Source: Gammaproteobacteria bacterium (GTDB lineage Bacteria; Pseudomonadota; Gammaproteobacteria; Pseudomonadales; Azotimanducaceae). Taken from it: a stretch of DNA of 64,000 nucleotides. The stretch covers positions 92,595 to 156,594 of the forward strand of contig JAJFKA010000012.1 of NCBI GenBank assembly GCA_021773555.1. The letters are read 5' to 3'. Below the pieces are notes generated by a model that was not told where the DNA came from, ran no database searches, and worked only from the letters and a program-made list of their open reading frames with translations. This document shows, one piece after another, positions 16,836 to 25,454 of this stretch. A program made the translations under genes and the position numbers. Within the stretch, counting starts at the first letter, position 1; every line of letters begins with the position of its first letter.

Positions 16836-18776
16836 ATGATGTTGTTTACTTACCCGCTCTCAAAGGCACTTATCAAGATGCAAACCTGCAAAGCAAAGGC
16901 TTACGTTCGCCTGATCCTTCTGGTCGTATTGCTTGGTTCCACTTCGTCCTCGCTGCTCGCACAGGACAATTGGAAAATTAACATGAAGAACGCCGACATT
17001 CGCGAGTTCATCTCCCAGGTATCGACGATCACGGGGCGAAGTTTTGTGGTTGACCCGCGAGTAAAAGGTAATGTCACCGTTGTGTCCAATACTCCCATGG
17101 ATGCCGACGCGGTTTACGAACTTTTTTTAAGCGTCCTCAGAGTGCACAGTTTTGCCGCGGTGCCTTCCGGAAATGTCACCAAGATTGTGCAGCAGGTACT
17201 CGCCAAACAAAGCAGCAATCCCAACGACTTCAACGTCAATCCAGATTCTGAAGAGTTGATAACGCATGTCATCTCTATACGAAACGCAGCTTCAACAGAG
17301 ATGGTTAAGATTCTGCGTCCGCTTATTCCCCAATACGGACATGTCGCCGGACTGGACAATCCCAACGTTCTGATCATCAGTGATCACGCTTCAAACATTG
17401 ATCGACTGGTCAGCATTATCAAGCGGGTTGATGTGGCCGATGATCTGGAAATTGCCATCGTTAATCTTGAAGAATCCTGGGTTGAAGACATGGTGGCACT
17501 CCTCGAAGAACTCGCCCCCGACCAGATTGGTAAAGGCTCGAAGGGTCCGAACAAAATTACCATCGTTGCCAGTGAAAGAACCAATTCTCTGGTACTGAAA
17601 GGCGAAAAAGATACCATAAAGAGAGTGCAGGACCTGATCAAACAATTGGATGTGCCTGCCAACCGAACCGGCGGAATCCAGATTGTCCGCCTTGCTCACT
17701 CCGATGCAAAACTAATGGCAGATATCCTGAATAATCTGGTCGCGGACAAGGGCACTAAAGACAAACCCGGCTTGAATGTCGATATCAGCATCCAGGCGGA
17801 TGAAGCACTGAATGCTCTGGTCATTCGAGCAGACCCATCAACCATGATGGACCTGAAAGATATCATCGCAGGGCTGGACGTAAGACGTCTGCAGGTGCTG
17901 ATTGAGGCTGCTATTGTGGAAGTCACGACCGACTTCAGTCGTCAGCTTGGATCTGAACTGTTCGTCGGTGATGCCGCCAGCGGCACCACACCTGTCGGGT
18001 TTACAGCACCCTCGGGGACGCTTGCACAACTGCTGCAAAACCTCGCACTGGCAACTCCCGGACCTATTTCACTGGGTGAAGCCCCGCTGGTGGGTGGTGG
18101 CAGATTCAGCAACACAGGCACCAGCTTCGCGTTCATCATCAGTGCACTGGCATCCAACAGTAACGTCAATCTGCTGTCCACACCCAGCATTACGACGATG
18201 GATAATGAAGAGGCCAAGATCGTCGTCGGTCAGAATGTCCCCTTCCGAACGGGCTCCACCGTAAGCGGAAGTCAGGGCGCCAACAACCCCTTCACCACAA
18301 TTCAGCGCGAAGATGTGGGTCTTACCCTGGAAGTAACCCCGCATATCAATGAGGGCAATCTGGTACGACTGAAGATTCATCAGGAAGTATCAGAAGTAGA
18401 CACCTCAAGTCTCGCAGCAATCGGTACCGAGGCAGCAGCGGACCTCATCACCAACAAACGCACGATTGATACCACGATTCTGGTTGATGACCAGGAGGTT
18501 ATCATTCTCGGCGGTCTGATCCGGGACAAGGAAACCCGAGGCGTATCGAAGGTGCCTATCCTTGGCAGCATCCCTGGTTTGGGATTCCTGTTCCGGAGCG
18601 AAACCAAGTCACATGAAAAACAGAATCTGTTGGTGTTCCTGCGCCCCACCGTGCTGACCAGTAAGACAGACATCTCGACCCAGACCAAACGAAAATACCG
18701 CAATGTGTTCGAAGTTGAGATAGAAGGTACCGATCCCACGGATGAGTTGCGTGAATTATTCAATGGAAATCATTGA
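16836..18776 (+). CDS. gspD: Type II secretion system secretin GspD
   Basis: 646 residues from the first ATG. An internal ATG at 16878, preceded by AAAGG, gives a more typical signal peptide (MQTCKAKAYVRLILLVVLLG, cleavage near LLAQ), so the start is uncertain by 14 codons. N0 domain (WKINMKNADIREFISQVS), N1-N3 repeats each with the NAL/NSLV pattern, then the secretin core with VPFRTGSTVSG and the VGLTLEVTPHINEGNLVRLKIHQEVS signature (about residues 490-515), and the EVIILGGLIRDKE segment. It forms the outer-membrane channel. The rest of the T2SS genes (E-M) are not in the window. Confidence 0.95.
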   Translation: MMLFTYPLSKALIKMQTCKAKAYVRLILLVVLLGSTSSSLLAQDNWKINMKNADIREFISQVSTITGRSFVVDPRVKGNVTVVSNTPMDADAVYELFLSVLRVHSFAAVPSGNVTKIVQQVLAKQSSNPNDFNVNPDSEELITHVISIRNAASTEMVKILRPLIPQYGHVAGLDNPNVLIISDHASNIDRLVSIIKRVDVADDLEIAIVNLEESWVEDMVALLEELAPDQIGKGSKGPNKITIVASERTNSLVLKGEKDTIKRVQDLIKQLDVPANRTGGIQIVRLAHSDAKLMADILNNLVADKGTKDKPGLNVDISIQADEALNALVIRADPSTMMDLKDIIAGLDVRRLQVLIEAAIVEVTTDFSRQLGSELFVGDAASGTTPVGFTAPSGTLAQLLQNLALATPGPISLGEAPLVGGGRFSNTGTSFAFIISALASNSNVNLLSTPSITTMDNEEAKIVVGQNVPFRTGSTVSGSQGANNPFTTIQREDVGLTLEVTPHINEGNLVRLKIHQEVSEVDTSSLAAIGTEAAADLITNKRTIDTTILVDDQEVIILGGLIRDKETRGVSKVPILGSIPGLGFLFRSETKSHEKQNLLVFLRPTVLTSKTDISTQTKRKYRNVFEVEIEGTDPTDELRELFNGNH

Positions 18777-21189
18777 ACCCGTTCGACGTTTCCAGTTCCA
18801 TGTCTCGCGTCGATTGCTGTTCAGTTGGATCAAACCAACCATTCTTGGTTGCAGCACATCTGAACTGGGGCTGACAACAGACGACCTGATTTGTTATGTA
18901 CTGCCGTTTCGTTCAATCGCCGACATGATGGTGACTGACAAGGCCTGTGAGGATGCGGGACTGCCGAGGCCCACCGAGCCAATTGAAACGCTCAATGAAA
19001 GACGCGCGGTATTTTTCCTCGGCCATCCGGAAGGTCGTTTTGGCAGGAAGACCCTGCGCCAGCAGTCGACGCGGATGTCGCGTCTGTTTGACCATGTGGT
19101 ACCCGATGGGAAAACAATCAAGATAGTTCCGGTTTCCGTATTCTGGGGGCACCAGCCTGATCAGGAGAAATCGCTGTTCAAACTGCTGCTGTCGGAAAAC
19201 TGGACGGTCACCAGTCGATTCAAAAAATTACTGAGTGTTGTATTTCACCCGAACCATATTCTCATTCAGTTTGGCGAACCATTAATGCTTTCGTCGATAA
19301 CCGAGTCAGAACTCGATCGCCAAAAACACCGGCGGAAGCTTCTGCGTATCCTAAGGGTGCACTTCAACAGTCAGAAGCAAGCGATTATCGGACCGGACTT
19401 ATCCCACCGTCGAACCCTGATTAACAATGTTATCGAAAGCGAAGATGTGCGCACGGCAATCACAAAAGAAGTGTCAAAAACGAAAGCTCCGCTGCACAAG
19501 GTGGAAGCCAAAGCATTAAAGCACGCCAGGGAAATCGCATCACACCAGTCCTATCGGGTTATCCGGTTCTTCCATGTACTACTCACCTGGTTGTGGAACA
19601 ACCTGTACGATGGCATCCAGGTTAATAACATCGACCGGGTGAAGCGCCTCGCCCAGTCACATGAAATTGTCTACACGCCCTGTCATCGCAGCCACATCGA
19701 TTATCTGCTGTTATCTTTTGTGTTGTACCAGAATGGCCTGACGCCGCCGCATATTGCTGCCGGTAAAAACCTGAACCTGCCGGTTATAGGTTCACTGCTC
19801 CGCCGAGCAGGTGCTTTCTATATGCGTCGCTCATTCAAGGGCGATAACTTATACAAGGCGGTGTTCGATGAATATCTGCATCAGATGTTTACCAAAGGCT
19901 ACTCGGTAGAATATTTCATTGAAGGTGGCAGGAGTCGAACCGGCAGGACACTGGTTCCGCGCACGGGCATGCTGAGTATGACGCTGCGCAGTTTTCAAAA
20001 AGACTCCTCCAGACCCATCTGTTTGATGCCGGTCTATTTCGGCTATGAGCGGGTGCTTGAATCGACTACCTACCTGGGTGAGCTTTCCGGAAAGAACAAG
20101 AAAACCGAATCCATTTTTGATCTGTTCAAGATATTCAGGTCGTTCAAGTATTCCTTCGGTGAGGTCACCGTAAACTTCGGGCAGCCACTGCTGCTGGCAG
20201 AATTCCTGGATGAAGAATTGCCAGAGTGGCAAACCCAATCGAACACTGCCGATTTTTCTCGAGCCTGTGTCAGGTTGGCGAATGAATTAGCAACTCGCAT
20301 CAACAGCGCCGCAGCAATCAATGTGGTCGGTCTTGTGGCGACTGCAGTCCTCAGCACCCCACGACATACCATCGAGGAAACACACCTGATCAGCCAGCTT
20401 GAGGTATTACGTCAACTGGCCAGGGACGCCGATGAGGATCACTCTGTGACCAGTCTGACTGCCGCGGAGATTCTGGCAATGGCGATTACGATCACCGGCC
20501 TGAAGCGCACAGAGCACGCATTCGGCGTAACCATCAGCGCATCGTCCGACCTGGCAATTCTACTTACCTATTACGGTAATAACATACTGCACATGTTCGC
20601 CCTGCCTTCACTGGTCGCAAGATTCGTGAAATCCAAACAGTCCTGTACCCAGGAACAAGTGGAGGAATATGTCGCGAAGCTTTACCCGTTCCTGAAGGCC
20701 GAATTTTTCCTGCGCAAATTCGATGAACAACAAGTCGCCCGAATTATCGAATCCTTCGCACGGCTTGGTCTCATCACCGTGAATAACGGCACGATCACAA
20801 CGGCCCCTACCGCGAGTGATTACTACGCGTCTCTCCAGGAACTGGGTGAAATCATCGAACCCACACTGGAGCGATTCCAGATCGTTGCCGCCTTGCTGAT
20901 GGCTGACGAACCAAGAACGATCCGTGAACTCGAAGTCGTTGCAGCAGCCGTAGCCGAGCAACTATCTGCAATCTACGGTATTAACTCCCCGGAGTTTTTC
21001 GAACGCTCGCTTTTTGCAACTTTCATCGGCAGCCTGAAATCCCGACAGCTCATCTCAACCGAGGGCAGCATCGTCCGGAGAGAAGAGGGCTTTCTGGATT
21101 TGATAGAGCTCACTTCCTCGACGCTTGACGCAGACGTGCAGTACAACATCCTCCAGGCTGTTTCACCGCGGACTACGGCTTTGCCGTAG
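18763..21189 (+). CDS. plsB: Glycerol-3-phosphate acyltransferase PlsB
   Basis: 808 residues from the ATG at 18763, which overlaps the gspD stop; an earlier ATG at 18742 is possible. PlsB acylates sn-glycerol-3-phosphate at position 1, the first step of phospholipid synthesis, at the inner membrane. The acyltransferase HX4D box is CHRSHIDYLLLS with His308 and Asp313, matching E. coli positions. Block II (RRAGAFYMRRSF), block III (YFIEGGRSRTGR) and block IV (LMPVYFGYERVLE) follow. The stop codon and the last residues lie inside the first palindrome of the repeat array (see below). Confidence 0.95.
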   Translation: MEIIEPVRRFQFHVSRRLLFSWIKPTILGCSTSELGLTTDDLICYVLPFRSIADMMVTDKACEDAGLPRPTEPIETLNERRAVFFLGHPEGRFGRKTLRQQSTRMSRLFDHVVPDGKTIKIVPVSVFWGHQPDQEKSLFKLLLSENWTVTSRFKKLLSVVFHPNHILIQFGEPLMLSSITESELDRQKHRRKLLRILRVHFNSQKQAIIGPDLSHRRTLINNVIESEDVRTAITKEVSKTKAPLHKVEAKALKHAREIASHQSYRVIRFFHVLLTWLWNNLYDGIQVNNIDRVKRLAQSHEIVYTPCHRSHIDYLLLSFVLYQNGLTPPHIAAGKNLNLPVIGSLLRRAGAFYMRRSFKGDNLYKAVFDEYLHQMFTKGYSVEYFIEGGRSRTGRTLVPRTGMLSMTLRSFQKDSSRPICLMPVYFGYERVLESTTYLGELSGKNKKTESIFDLFKIFRSFKYSFGEVTVNFGQPLLLAEFLDEELPEWQTQSNTADFSRACVRLANELATRINSAAAINVVGLVATAVLSTPRHTIEETHLISQLEVLRQLARDADEDHSVTSLTAAEILAMAITITGLKRTEHAFGVTISASSDLAILLTYYGNNILHMFALPSLVARFVKSKQSCTQEQVEEYVAKLYPFLKAEFFLRKFDEQQVARIIESFARLGLITVNNGTITTAPTASDYYASLQELGEIIEPTLERFQIVAALLMADEPRTIRELEVVAAAVAEQLSAIYGINSPEFFERSLFATFIGSLKSRQLISTEGSIVRREEGFLDLIELTSSTLDADVQYNILQAVSPRTTALP

Positions 21190-21191
21190 TC
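21171..21191 (+). repeat. Perfect 9-bp hairpin containing the plsB stop codon
   Basis: GACTACGGC at 21171-21179, loop TTT, and GCCGTAGTC at 21183-21191. The plsB TAG is at 21187-21189, in the 3' arm. It is the left edge of the repeat array. Confidence 0.85.
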
Positions 21192-21247
21192 GCCGAAAGC
21201 TGTTTAGGACAACGGCTTTGCGCAGCAAAACGTAGTCGCCGAAAGCC

Positions 21248-21262
21248 GTTTGCGAAGCAAAC
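21248..21262. repeat. GTTTGC-nnn-GCAAAC hairpin, copy 1 of 5
   Basis: Six-bp perfect stem with loop GAA. Sister copies with the same stem and other loops are at 21565-21579 (ATC), 21668-21682 (ACC), 21734-21748 (AAC) and 21963-21977 (GAC). Confidence 0.85.
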
Positions 21263-21380
21263 TGCGAAAGGCAAAATCTCCGAAACCTCACGATCTCTGA
21301 GCTTGAACAAACTACGGCTTTGCAACGCCAACAGCGAAAAGCAAAAACTCCGAACTCCGAGGATCTGTAAGCTGTAACCC

Positions 21381-21522
21381 GAAAAGCGGTAACGGGACCT
21401 GTCGTCTCCGCTGGCTCGCAACCTTCCAGGTTGCCCTCAGTCGCAATTGAGCCTGTAGTCTCAATTACTCTTTCGGTGCTTCACCTTGAAGGCTACGCCA
21501 ACAGGTCCCGCCACCGCTTTTC
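21381..21522. repeat. 142-bp element with 21-bp terminal inverted repeats, copy 1
   Basis: The left arm 21381-21401 (GAAAAGCGGTAACGGGACCT and one more G) and right arm 21502-21522 are inverted complements with two mismatches. Inside are three hairpins: GCAACC-TTCCA-GGTTGC at 21418-21434; AATTGAG paired with CTCAATT at 21445-21466; and CTTCA-CCT-TGAAG near 21479-21491. It looks like a MITE or a structured RNA/cruciform; no transposase is encoded. A direct repeat of its first 126 bp plus flank is at 21791. Confidence 0.8.
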
Positions 21523-21795
21523 TACACCACGGCTTTGCGCAGCAAAACGTGGTGGCCGATAGCTGTTTGCATCGCAAACTGCGAAAGGCAAATCTCCAAA
21601 ATCCCACGATCTCTGAGCTTGAACAAACCGCGGCTTTGCGAAGCAAAAACGAGGTCGCAGGCAGACTGTTTGCACCGCAAACTGCGAAAGGTAAGACACG
21701 GCTTTGCGCAGCAAAACGTGGTCGCCGATAGCTGTTTGCAACGCAAACTGCGAAAGGCAAAATCTCCGAACTCCCACCATCTGTGATTTGAACCC

Positions 21796-21921
21796 GAAAA
21801 GCGGTAACGGGACCTGTCGTCTCCGCTGGCTCGCAACCTTCCAGGTTGCCCTCAGTCGCAATTGAGCCTGTAGTCTCAATTACTCTTTCGGTGCTTCGCC
21901 TTGAAGGCTACGCCAAGAGGT
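21796..21921. repeat. Second copy of the inverted-repeat element, right arm truncated
   Basis: From AACCC at 21791 to CGCCAA at 21916 it matches copy 1 (21376-21501) with a single visible difference (A in copy 1, G in copy 2, in the third hairpin). That change turns an A-T pair into a G-T wobble and keeps the stem. After AGGT the right inverted-repeat arm is missing and the sequence runs into the next short repeat unit. Confidence 0.8.
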
Positions 21922-22048
21922 AAACCACGGCTTTGCGCAGCAAAACGTGGTCGCCGAAAGCTGTTTGCGACGCAAACAGCGAAAGGCAAAAACTCCGAAC
22001 TTCCACCATCTGTGAACAAAGAGGGCTTTGCGCAACAAAACCTAGCGC

Positions 22049-22714
22049 TCAAAGACTACTCAGGTAAACATCAAACTGGCTCGATTTCCCCTTAACTGAA
22101 TGGGATGGTTTTCCGGCTGGGTAGTCATTCGTTGACGCACTTTCTAATGGACGCTTGACGACTATTCTGCGGCAACCTGTTGCCTGTGCGGCCGAGATCA
22201 GTTGCGACACATCCTGGTCCTTGCCGATAAAGCGCTGCAAAAATTGCATTTCACCTTTTACCTGCGCCGTTTTTCTGCGGGACGGGAACATCGGGTCAAT
22301 CAGTATTGCGTCGAACTGTGGGTTACCATGGGTCAGGTAGCGTATCGAGTCATCGCGCAGCAGGGTCAGCCGACTGACGATGCCAGCCAGGTCCGGATCG
22401 TGGCTTGCACGCTCAAGCGCATCACGGAGTAACATGGCGAGTACATTTGATCTTTCCAGCATGGTTACCTGACATCCCAGTGATGCCAGCAGAACCGCAT
22501 CTCGTCCAAGTCCGGCAGTACAGTCGAGCACCTTGAGATCTTTTTTCGCACCAATCGCCCTGGCAACATGCTCCGCTTTGCCCCCGCCTTTTCTGAGACG
22601 ATAACTGAACCCTGCATCACCGAAGTCGATCAGCAGCGGATGTTGATGACTGAAACTATCCACCAGCCGAAGGCCGGCTAAGCTTTGTTGCAGCAGGTAA
22701 CGACCCATTAACAC
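22049..22714 (-). CDS. rsmJ: 16S rRNA (guanine-1516-N2)-methyltransferase RsmJ
   Basis: 221 residues, shorter than E. coli RsmJ (250), missing about 30 at the N-terminus. It methylates G1516 of 16S rRNA with SAM. Motifs: SYRLRKGGGKAEHVARAIG (about residues 38-56), the SAM-binding VLDCTAGLGRDAVLLASLGCQVTMLER (about 63-89), and the family DPMFPSRRKTAQVKGEMQ box with VVKRP later. Nothing in the visible motifs is broken. The stop codon overlaps the last fragment of the repeat array. No homologous upstream extension was found in the 12 bp before the tsaB stop. Confidence 0.9.
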   Translation of the reverse strand: MLMGRYLLQQSLAGLRLVDSFSHQHPLLIDFGDAGFSYRLRKGGGKAEHVARAIGAKKDLKVLDCTAGLGRDAVLLASLGCQVTMLERSNVLAMLLRDALERASHDPDLAGIVSRLTLLRDDSIRYLTHGNPQFDAILIDPMFPSRRKTAQVKGEMQFLQRFIGKDQDVSQLISAAQATGCRRIVVKRPLESASTNDYPAGKPSHSVKGKSSQFDVYLSSL

Positions 22715-22726
22715 TCCATCAGATAA

Positions 22727-23428
22727 TCATTTCGGAGCGCTGGTGCCTGGAACACTGGCAACCTGTTCGCGAAGATATTCGGGTTCTGCATTCATCGCAT
22801 CGATTGTCTCCCCCCGGTTCATTTTGTCCGTACCGATGTCGAGTAAGTCGTGTGCCTGGATGACGGGCTCGGTCATAATCCCGGCCATTTTTACTCCGAT
22901 GGCTTTCTCAAGCTTTTCTCTGAACTGCCAGCCTTCGCCAATTCCGACCCAGCTCAATTCGTCAGCAGGGCTGCCTAACCGGGGAGCGAGGGAGCAATCC
23001 AGGACTGCTTCTGATCCGTACAAAACCGGAAGCTTATTGACGATATTGTAGGCACCAAGGAACACTTCTTCCTTCCTCGCAGTCAACGCAACATAGATAT
23101 TCATGGCGCCACTGCGGCGAAATTCACCTGCCGCGAGGCAGGCAAGGGTAGAAACAGGTATCACGGGTGTTTTCAATCCGTATCCAAGACCCTGAACTAC
23201 GCCAACGGCAATTCGCAAGCCGGTGAAAGATCCAGGACCCCGACCAAAAACGATGGCATCGAGGTCAGACAATGGCAGACCCGCTTGCGCAAGCAGATTG
23301 TCAACGTTAGGTAGTATTTCACGACTATGCGATCCAGGGGATTGCGTGGTGAAGATGTGGCGCTGTTCACCAACCTGGATACCGAGGACGGTTGCATTGA
23401 ATGATGTATCGATTGCCAGCAGATTCAC
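22727..23428 (-). CDS. tsaB: tRNA threonylcarbamoyladenosine biosynthesis protein TsaB
   Basis: 233 residues. TsaB is the non-catalytic partner of TsaD in forming t6A37 on ANN-reading tRNAs. The N-terminus NLLAIDTSFNATVLGI, then SREILPNVDNLL and the FGRGPGSFTGLRIAVGVVQGL segment (about residues 61-81) are diagnostic. The start overlaps the yoaA stop by 4 bp; the same pair is adjacent in E. coli. Confidence 0.94.
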   Translation of the reverse strand: MNLLAIDTSFNATVLGIQVGEQRHIFTTQSPGSHSREILPNVDNLLAQAGLPLSDLDAIVFGRGPGSFTGLRIAVGVVQGLGYGLKTPVIPVSTLACLAAGEFRRSGAMNIYVALTARKEEVFLGAYNIVNKLPVLYGSEAVLDCSLAPRLGSPADELSWVGIGEGWQFREKLEKAIGVKMAGIMTEPVIQAHDLLDIGTDKMNRGETIDAMNAEPEYLREQVASVPGTSAPK

Positions 23429-25374
23429 GATGCCTGCCTGGTGATCGTTAAATGTTCCATAAATTGACTCACGCGTTGTTCATCAGTGCTCCACTCCATG
23501 TCCGGCAGGCTGCTCATGACCATCCTGCCATAGGGTTTTGTCATCACCCGTGGATCTCCAAGAATAAAGAGTCCCGTGTCGGCTTCCTGCCTGATCAGGC
23601 GGCCAAAACCCTGTTTAAGGGCGATTATCGCCTGAGGCAGTAGATAATCCATAAATCCGTTACCTCCGGCCCCATCTATCGCTGCCATCAACGCACGCGG
23701 CAGGGGTTCGTCCGGACTGGCAAAGGGCAGTTTGTCGATCACCAGACAGCGCAGGTCCGCACCACGCAGATCGACTCCTTCCCAGAAACTGCCAGTTGCC
23801 AGCAACACGGATCCGGAAGACTGACGGTAGCGGGCAATCAGATCCGACTTGGAGAACTGGCCCTGATAGAACACCATCAATCCCGGGACTGCGGACAGAA
23901 GATCGGTGGCCAGGCGCAATGCTCTGTGACTGGTAAACAGCATGAAAAACTTTCCTGGATCATTCATTTCGAGATTTCGTTCCAGCAAACCGCGCAAGCG
24001 GTCGATAAGCGTTCGGGTATGTTCATCGGTACCGGGCGTCGGTAGATTTTCCGGAACATAAGCGAGCACCTGCTGTTGGTAGTCAAAGGGGCTTTCAAAC
24101 TGGCGCTCAAGCAGATCATCGAGTCCCAGACTTCCCTTGATGTGCTCGAAGCTGTTTGCTACGGCCAGAGTTGCCGAGGTGAACACCCAACTGGTCGCAG
24201 GATTCTCAAAGCGTGCGGCAAGTTCTGAGGCAATGCTGACGGGCGTCAGGTGTATTACAAAACCTCGGCCTTGTAATTGCAGCCAGTGAACGTGAGCCTG
24301 GTCACCCCCTAAGGGTTCGGTTAGCAGGGTGAAGAGATCAGTCAATTTCGTTAACCTGTGTGCCACAAGCTGCAGTCCGGTCGACCGTTCTGCAACCATA
24401 TCTAACCTGGTTCTCAGCTGACCCAGGGCGATGTCAATCTGGTCGACGAACTCACCCCGAGGACCTCGAATCCAATCAGAAAAGTCCAGAATCGCGTTGC
24501 TGTTGACGAATTGTGACATCTCATCCACGGCTTTCTGGAGCAGCTTAGTGCGTTCAAGCAGCACCGGATCATCATCACCCAGAAGGCGGCATTCCTGACG
24601 CAGATCTCTGGCCAGCTCAGTAAGCTGACCACTGCTAATTCGGCTACCAAAAAACTGGCGTGCCACTTCCGTCACCTGGTGCGCTTCATCAATCACGACG
24701 CTTGTAACATCCGGTAAGATACTAGTGAGTCCATCATCTCGCAGCGCAAGATCTGCAAACAACAGGTGATGATTCACAACGATAAGATCGGCCTCCCTGG
24801 CTTTATCGCGAGCGCGATAAAGCGGGCATTCAACGAATTTCGGACAGCGGGACCCCAGGCAGTTGTCCCTTGAACTTGTAACCATGGAAACAAGGCTTGC
24901 GTCATCATGAAAATCTGACAGCTCAGTCAGATCACCAGTACGAGTCCCCGTCGACCATTGCCGAACTTCTACAAGCCGCGATAACATTTGTCGTGAAGTG
25001 CCATTGGTCATCTCACGTATCTTGCTATCGAGTCTCTGCGGGCATACATAATTGGCTCTGCCTTTTAACAATGCGACACGCAGGGGTTTGCCTATCAGAT
25101 TCAGGATCAACGGCAGGTCTTTGTAGAAGAGTTGATCCTGAAGATTCTTGGTCCCGGTTGATACAATGCATTTCCGTCCGGACAACAGCAGTGGTAAAAG
25201 ATAAGCGAAAGTTTTGCCCGTACCGGTTCCTGCTTCCAACAACGCGTTTGAACCACTCGCGATTGCAATTCCAACTGTCTGTGCGAGTTCGAGTTGTTCT
25301 ACGCGTGGGCGAAATCCGGGTAAATGCTGCGAAAGCTCGCCATCTGCCCCAAGAATTTCAGCAAGTCTGTGCAT
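23425..25374 (-). CDS. yoaA: DinG-family ATP-dependent helicase YoaA
   Basis: 649 residues, near E. coli YoaA (636), an XPD-like 5'-3' DNA helicase linked to replication repair. Q-motif FRPRVEQLELAQ; Walker A LLEAGTGTGKTFAYLLP (about residues 46-62); FeS-cluster cysteines within NYVCPQRL and CLGSRCPKFVECPL; DEAH box VIDEAHQ near 231; motifs V-VI in LLATGSFWEGVDLRG and IIALKQGFGRLIRQ. Its place directly upstream of tsaB favours YoaA over DinG. Confidence 0.92.
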   Translation of the reverse strand: MHRLAEILGADGELSQHLPGFRPRVEQLELAQTVGIAIASGSNALLEAGTGTGKTFAYLLPLLLSGRKCIVSTGTKNLQDQLFYKDLPLILNLIGKPLRVALLKGRANYVCPQRLDSKIREMTNGTSRQMLSRLVEVRQWSTGTRTGDLTELSDFHDDASLVSMVTSSRDNCLGSRCPKFVECPLYRARDKAREADLIVVNHHLLFADLALRDDGLTSILPDVTSVVIDEAHQVTEVARQFFGSRISSGQLTELARDLRQECRLLGDDDPVLLERTKLLQKAVDEMSQFVNSNAILDFSDWIRGPRGEFVDQIDIALGQLRTRLDMVAERSTGLQLVAHRLTKLTDLFTLLTEPLGGDQAHVHWLQLQGRGFVIHLTPVSIASELAARFENPATSWVFTSATLAVANSFEHIKGSLGLDDLLERQFESPFDYQQQVLAYVPENLPTPGTDEHTRTLIDRLRGLLERNLEMNDPGKFFMLFTSHRALRLATDLLSAVPGLMVFYQGQFSKSDLIARYRQSSGSVLLATGSFWEGVDLRGADLRCLVIDKLPFASPDEPLPRALMAAIDGAGGNGFMDYLLPQAIIALKQGFGRLIRQEADTGLFILGDPRVMTKPYGRMVMSSLPDMEWSTDEQRVSQFMEHLTITRQAS

Positions 25375-25454
25375 TAAATTTGTTTTGAAGTGAGTTCAAC
25401 GATAGGTAACATCATAGCAATGAATCCTCTGACAACCTGCGACATATTCGTGAC

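Larger units (their letters stand above)
21172..22054. repeat. Palindromic repeat array filling the plsB-rsmJ convergent gap
   Basis: About 880 bp, 859 of them outside genes. A roughly 65-100-bp unit beginning near ACGGCTTTGCGCAGCAAAACG recurs at about 21211, 21525, 21628, 21693 and 21922, with shorter fragments at 21172, 21311 and 22021. Full units contain a first TTTGC/GCAAA hairpin and a second GTTTGC-nnn-GCAAAC hairpin. The array begins inside the plsB stop codon region and ends inside the rsmJ 3' end. Open frames within it on both strands are low-complexity echoes of the repeat and are not called. Function is unknown; convergent 3' location is typical of REP/BIME-type elements. Confidence 0.9.

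Noticed and set aside
21173..22000. Several open frames of 60-128 residues on both strands in the repeat array
   Set aside because: They translate the same repeat in different frames (for example recurring RSLRCKQLSATT-like strings), overlap one another, have no ribosome-binding sites and are explained by the palindromic repeats.
21172..22054. CRISPR array
   Set aside because: Units are internally palindromic, unequal in length, contiguous or nested, and have no unique spacers of constant size; no cas genes nearby.
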